NCBI GenBank assembly: GCA_943736015.1
Contig: OX031057.1
Location: forward strand, 59,292,001 to 59,356,000
Reading direction: 5' to 3'
Source: Tridacna crocea
Taxonomy: Eukaryota > Mollusca > Bivalvia > Cardiida > Cardiidae
Length of the DNA stretch: 64,000 nucleotides
Below are more notes on the stretch, generated by a model, which worked only from the letters and a program-made list of their open reading frames with translations, had not been told where the DNA came from and searched no databases. Positions within the stretch are counted from its first letter, which is position 1. The stretch is not shown here.

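Larger units (their letters stand above)
58060..64000. repeat. Segmental duplication carrying domain I and its Thr exon
   Basis: Collinear with 45890-52958. The minisatellite array is shorter here (about 1.7 kb against 2.4 kb). The copy runs off the right edge inside exon 1. Confidence 0.92.

Overview
The window looks like animal nuclear DNA, most likely from a bivalve mollusc. It is AT-rich, with small exons separated by long introns that are full of palindromic miniature transposons. One hairpin family (the GCCTGCGCAG / AAAGTGTCGTCTCGGAT type) reminds me of dreissenid and other heterodont bivalve genomes; that is from memory and unchecked. I see no prokaryotic gene organisation, no rRNA, no intact transposase or reverse transcriptase, and no CRISPR array.

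One large gene on the minus strand appears to run through the whole window and past both ends. I assembled 24 exons from splice sites, reading-frame continuity and internal homology: about 7.05 kb of coding sequence, roughly 2,350 residues. The protein is mucin-like and strictly modular. Thr/Ser/Pro-rich segments alternate with six copies of a cysteine-bounded globular domain of about 135-150 residues, and one LDL-receptor class A-like cysteine cluster is fused to a Thr-rich segment. Transcript order (right to left) is: Thr (63883-64000) - domain I (63434/60086/58326) - Thr (52359-52958) - domain II (51910/47919/46171) - Thr (44205-44273) - domain III (42175/39122) - Thr (37910-38347) - domain IV (36044/33838) - Thr (31843-31917) - Thr+LDLa (28751-28990) - domain V (25475/22875/21798) - giant Thr exon (15456-18452) - domain VI (13765/4724/3636) - Thr (1-48). 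Intron phases follow a fixed grammar: Thr exons are 1-1, and domain exons run 1-2, 2-0, 0-1. In domains III and IV the first two domain exons are a single 1-0 exon. Every exon length agrees with these phases.

The gene has grown by tandem duplication. 1-15456 is paralogous to 18405-26895 (domains VI and V), and 45890-52958 is paralogous to 58060-64000 (domains II and I). The breakpoints lie in the Thr-rich exons, as expected for unequal crossing over between coding repeats. The giant Thr exon holds seven higher-order repeat copies of 378 bp (126 residues, 21 six-residue monomers), one of them shortened to 342 bp.

Introns carry several palindromic element families: F1 (ATCGTGGTTTATCGTTCAAT hairpin), F2 (TTAA-bounded hairpin, piggyBac-like MITE), F3 (GCCTGCGCAG hairpin), F4 (terminal repeats AAGCCAAGG), F5 (TTCACCAACCATTCTT hairpin), F6 (ending GGAAAGCATGAAATAAA), tRNA-related SINEs, and two 44-bp minisatellites of 1.7-2.4 kb that seem to have grown out of a palindromic element. 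Several elements sit within 5-50 bp of exon boundaries. Exon calls come from reading by eye with no transcript evidence. Neither the start nor the stop codon of the gene is in the window.
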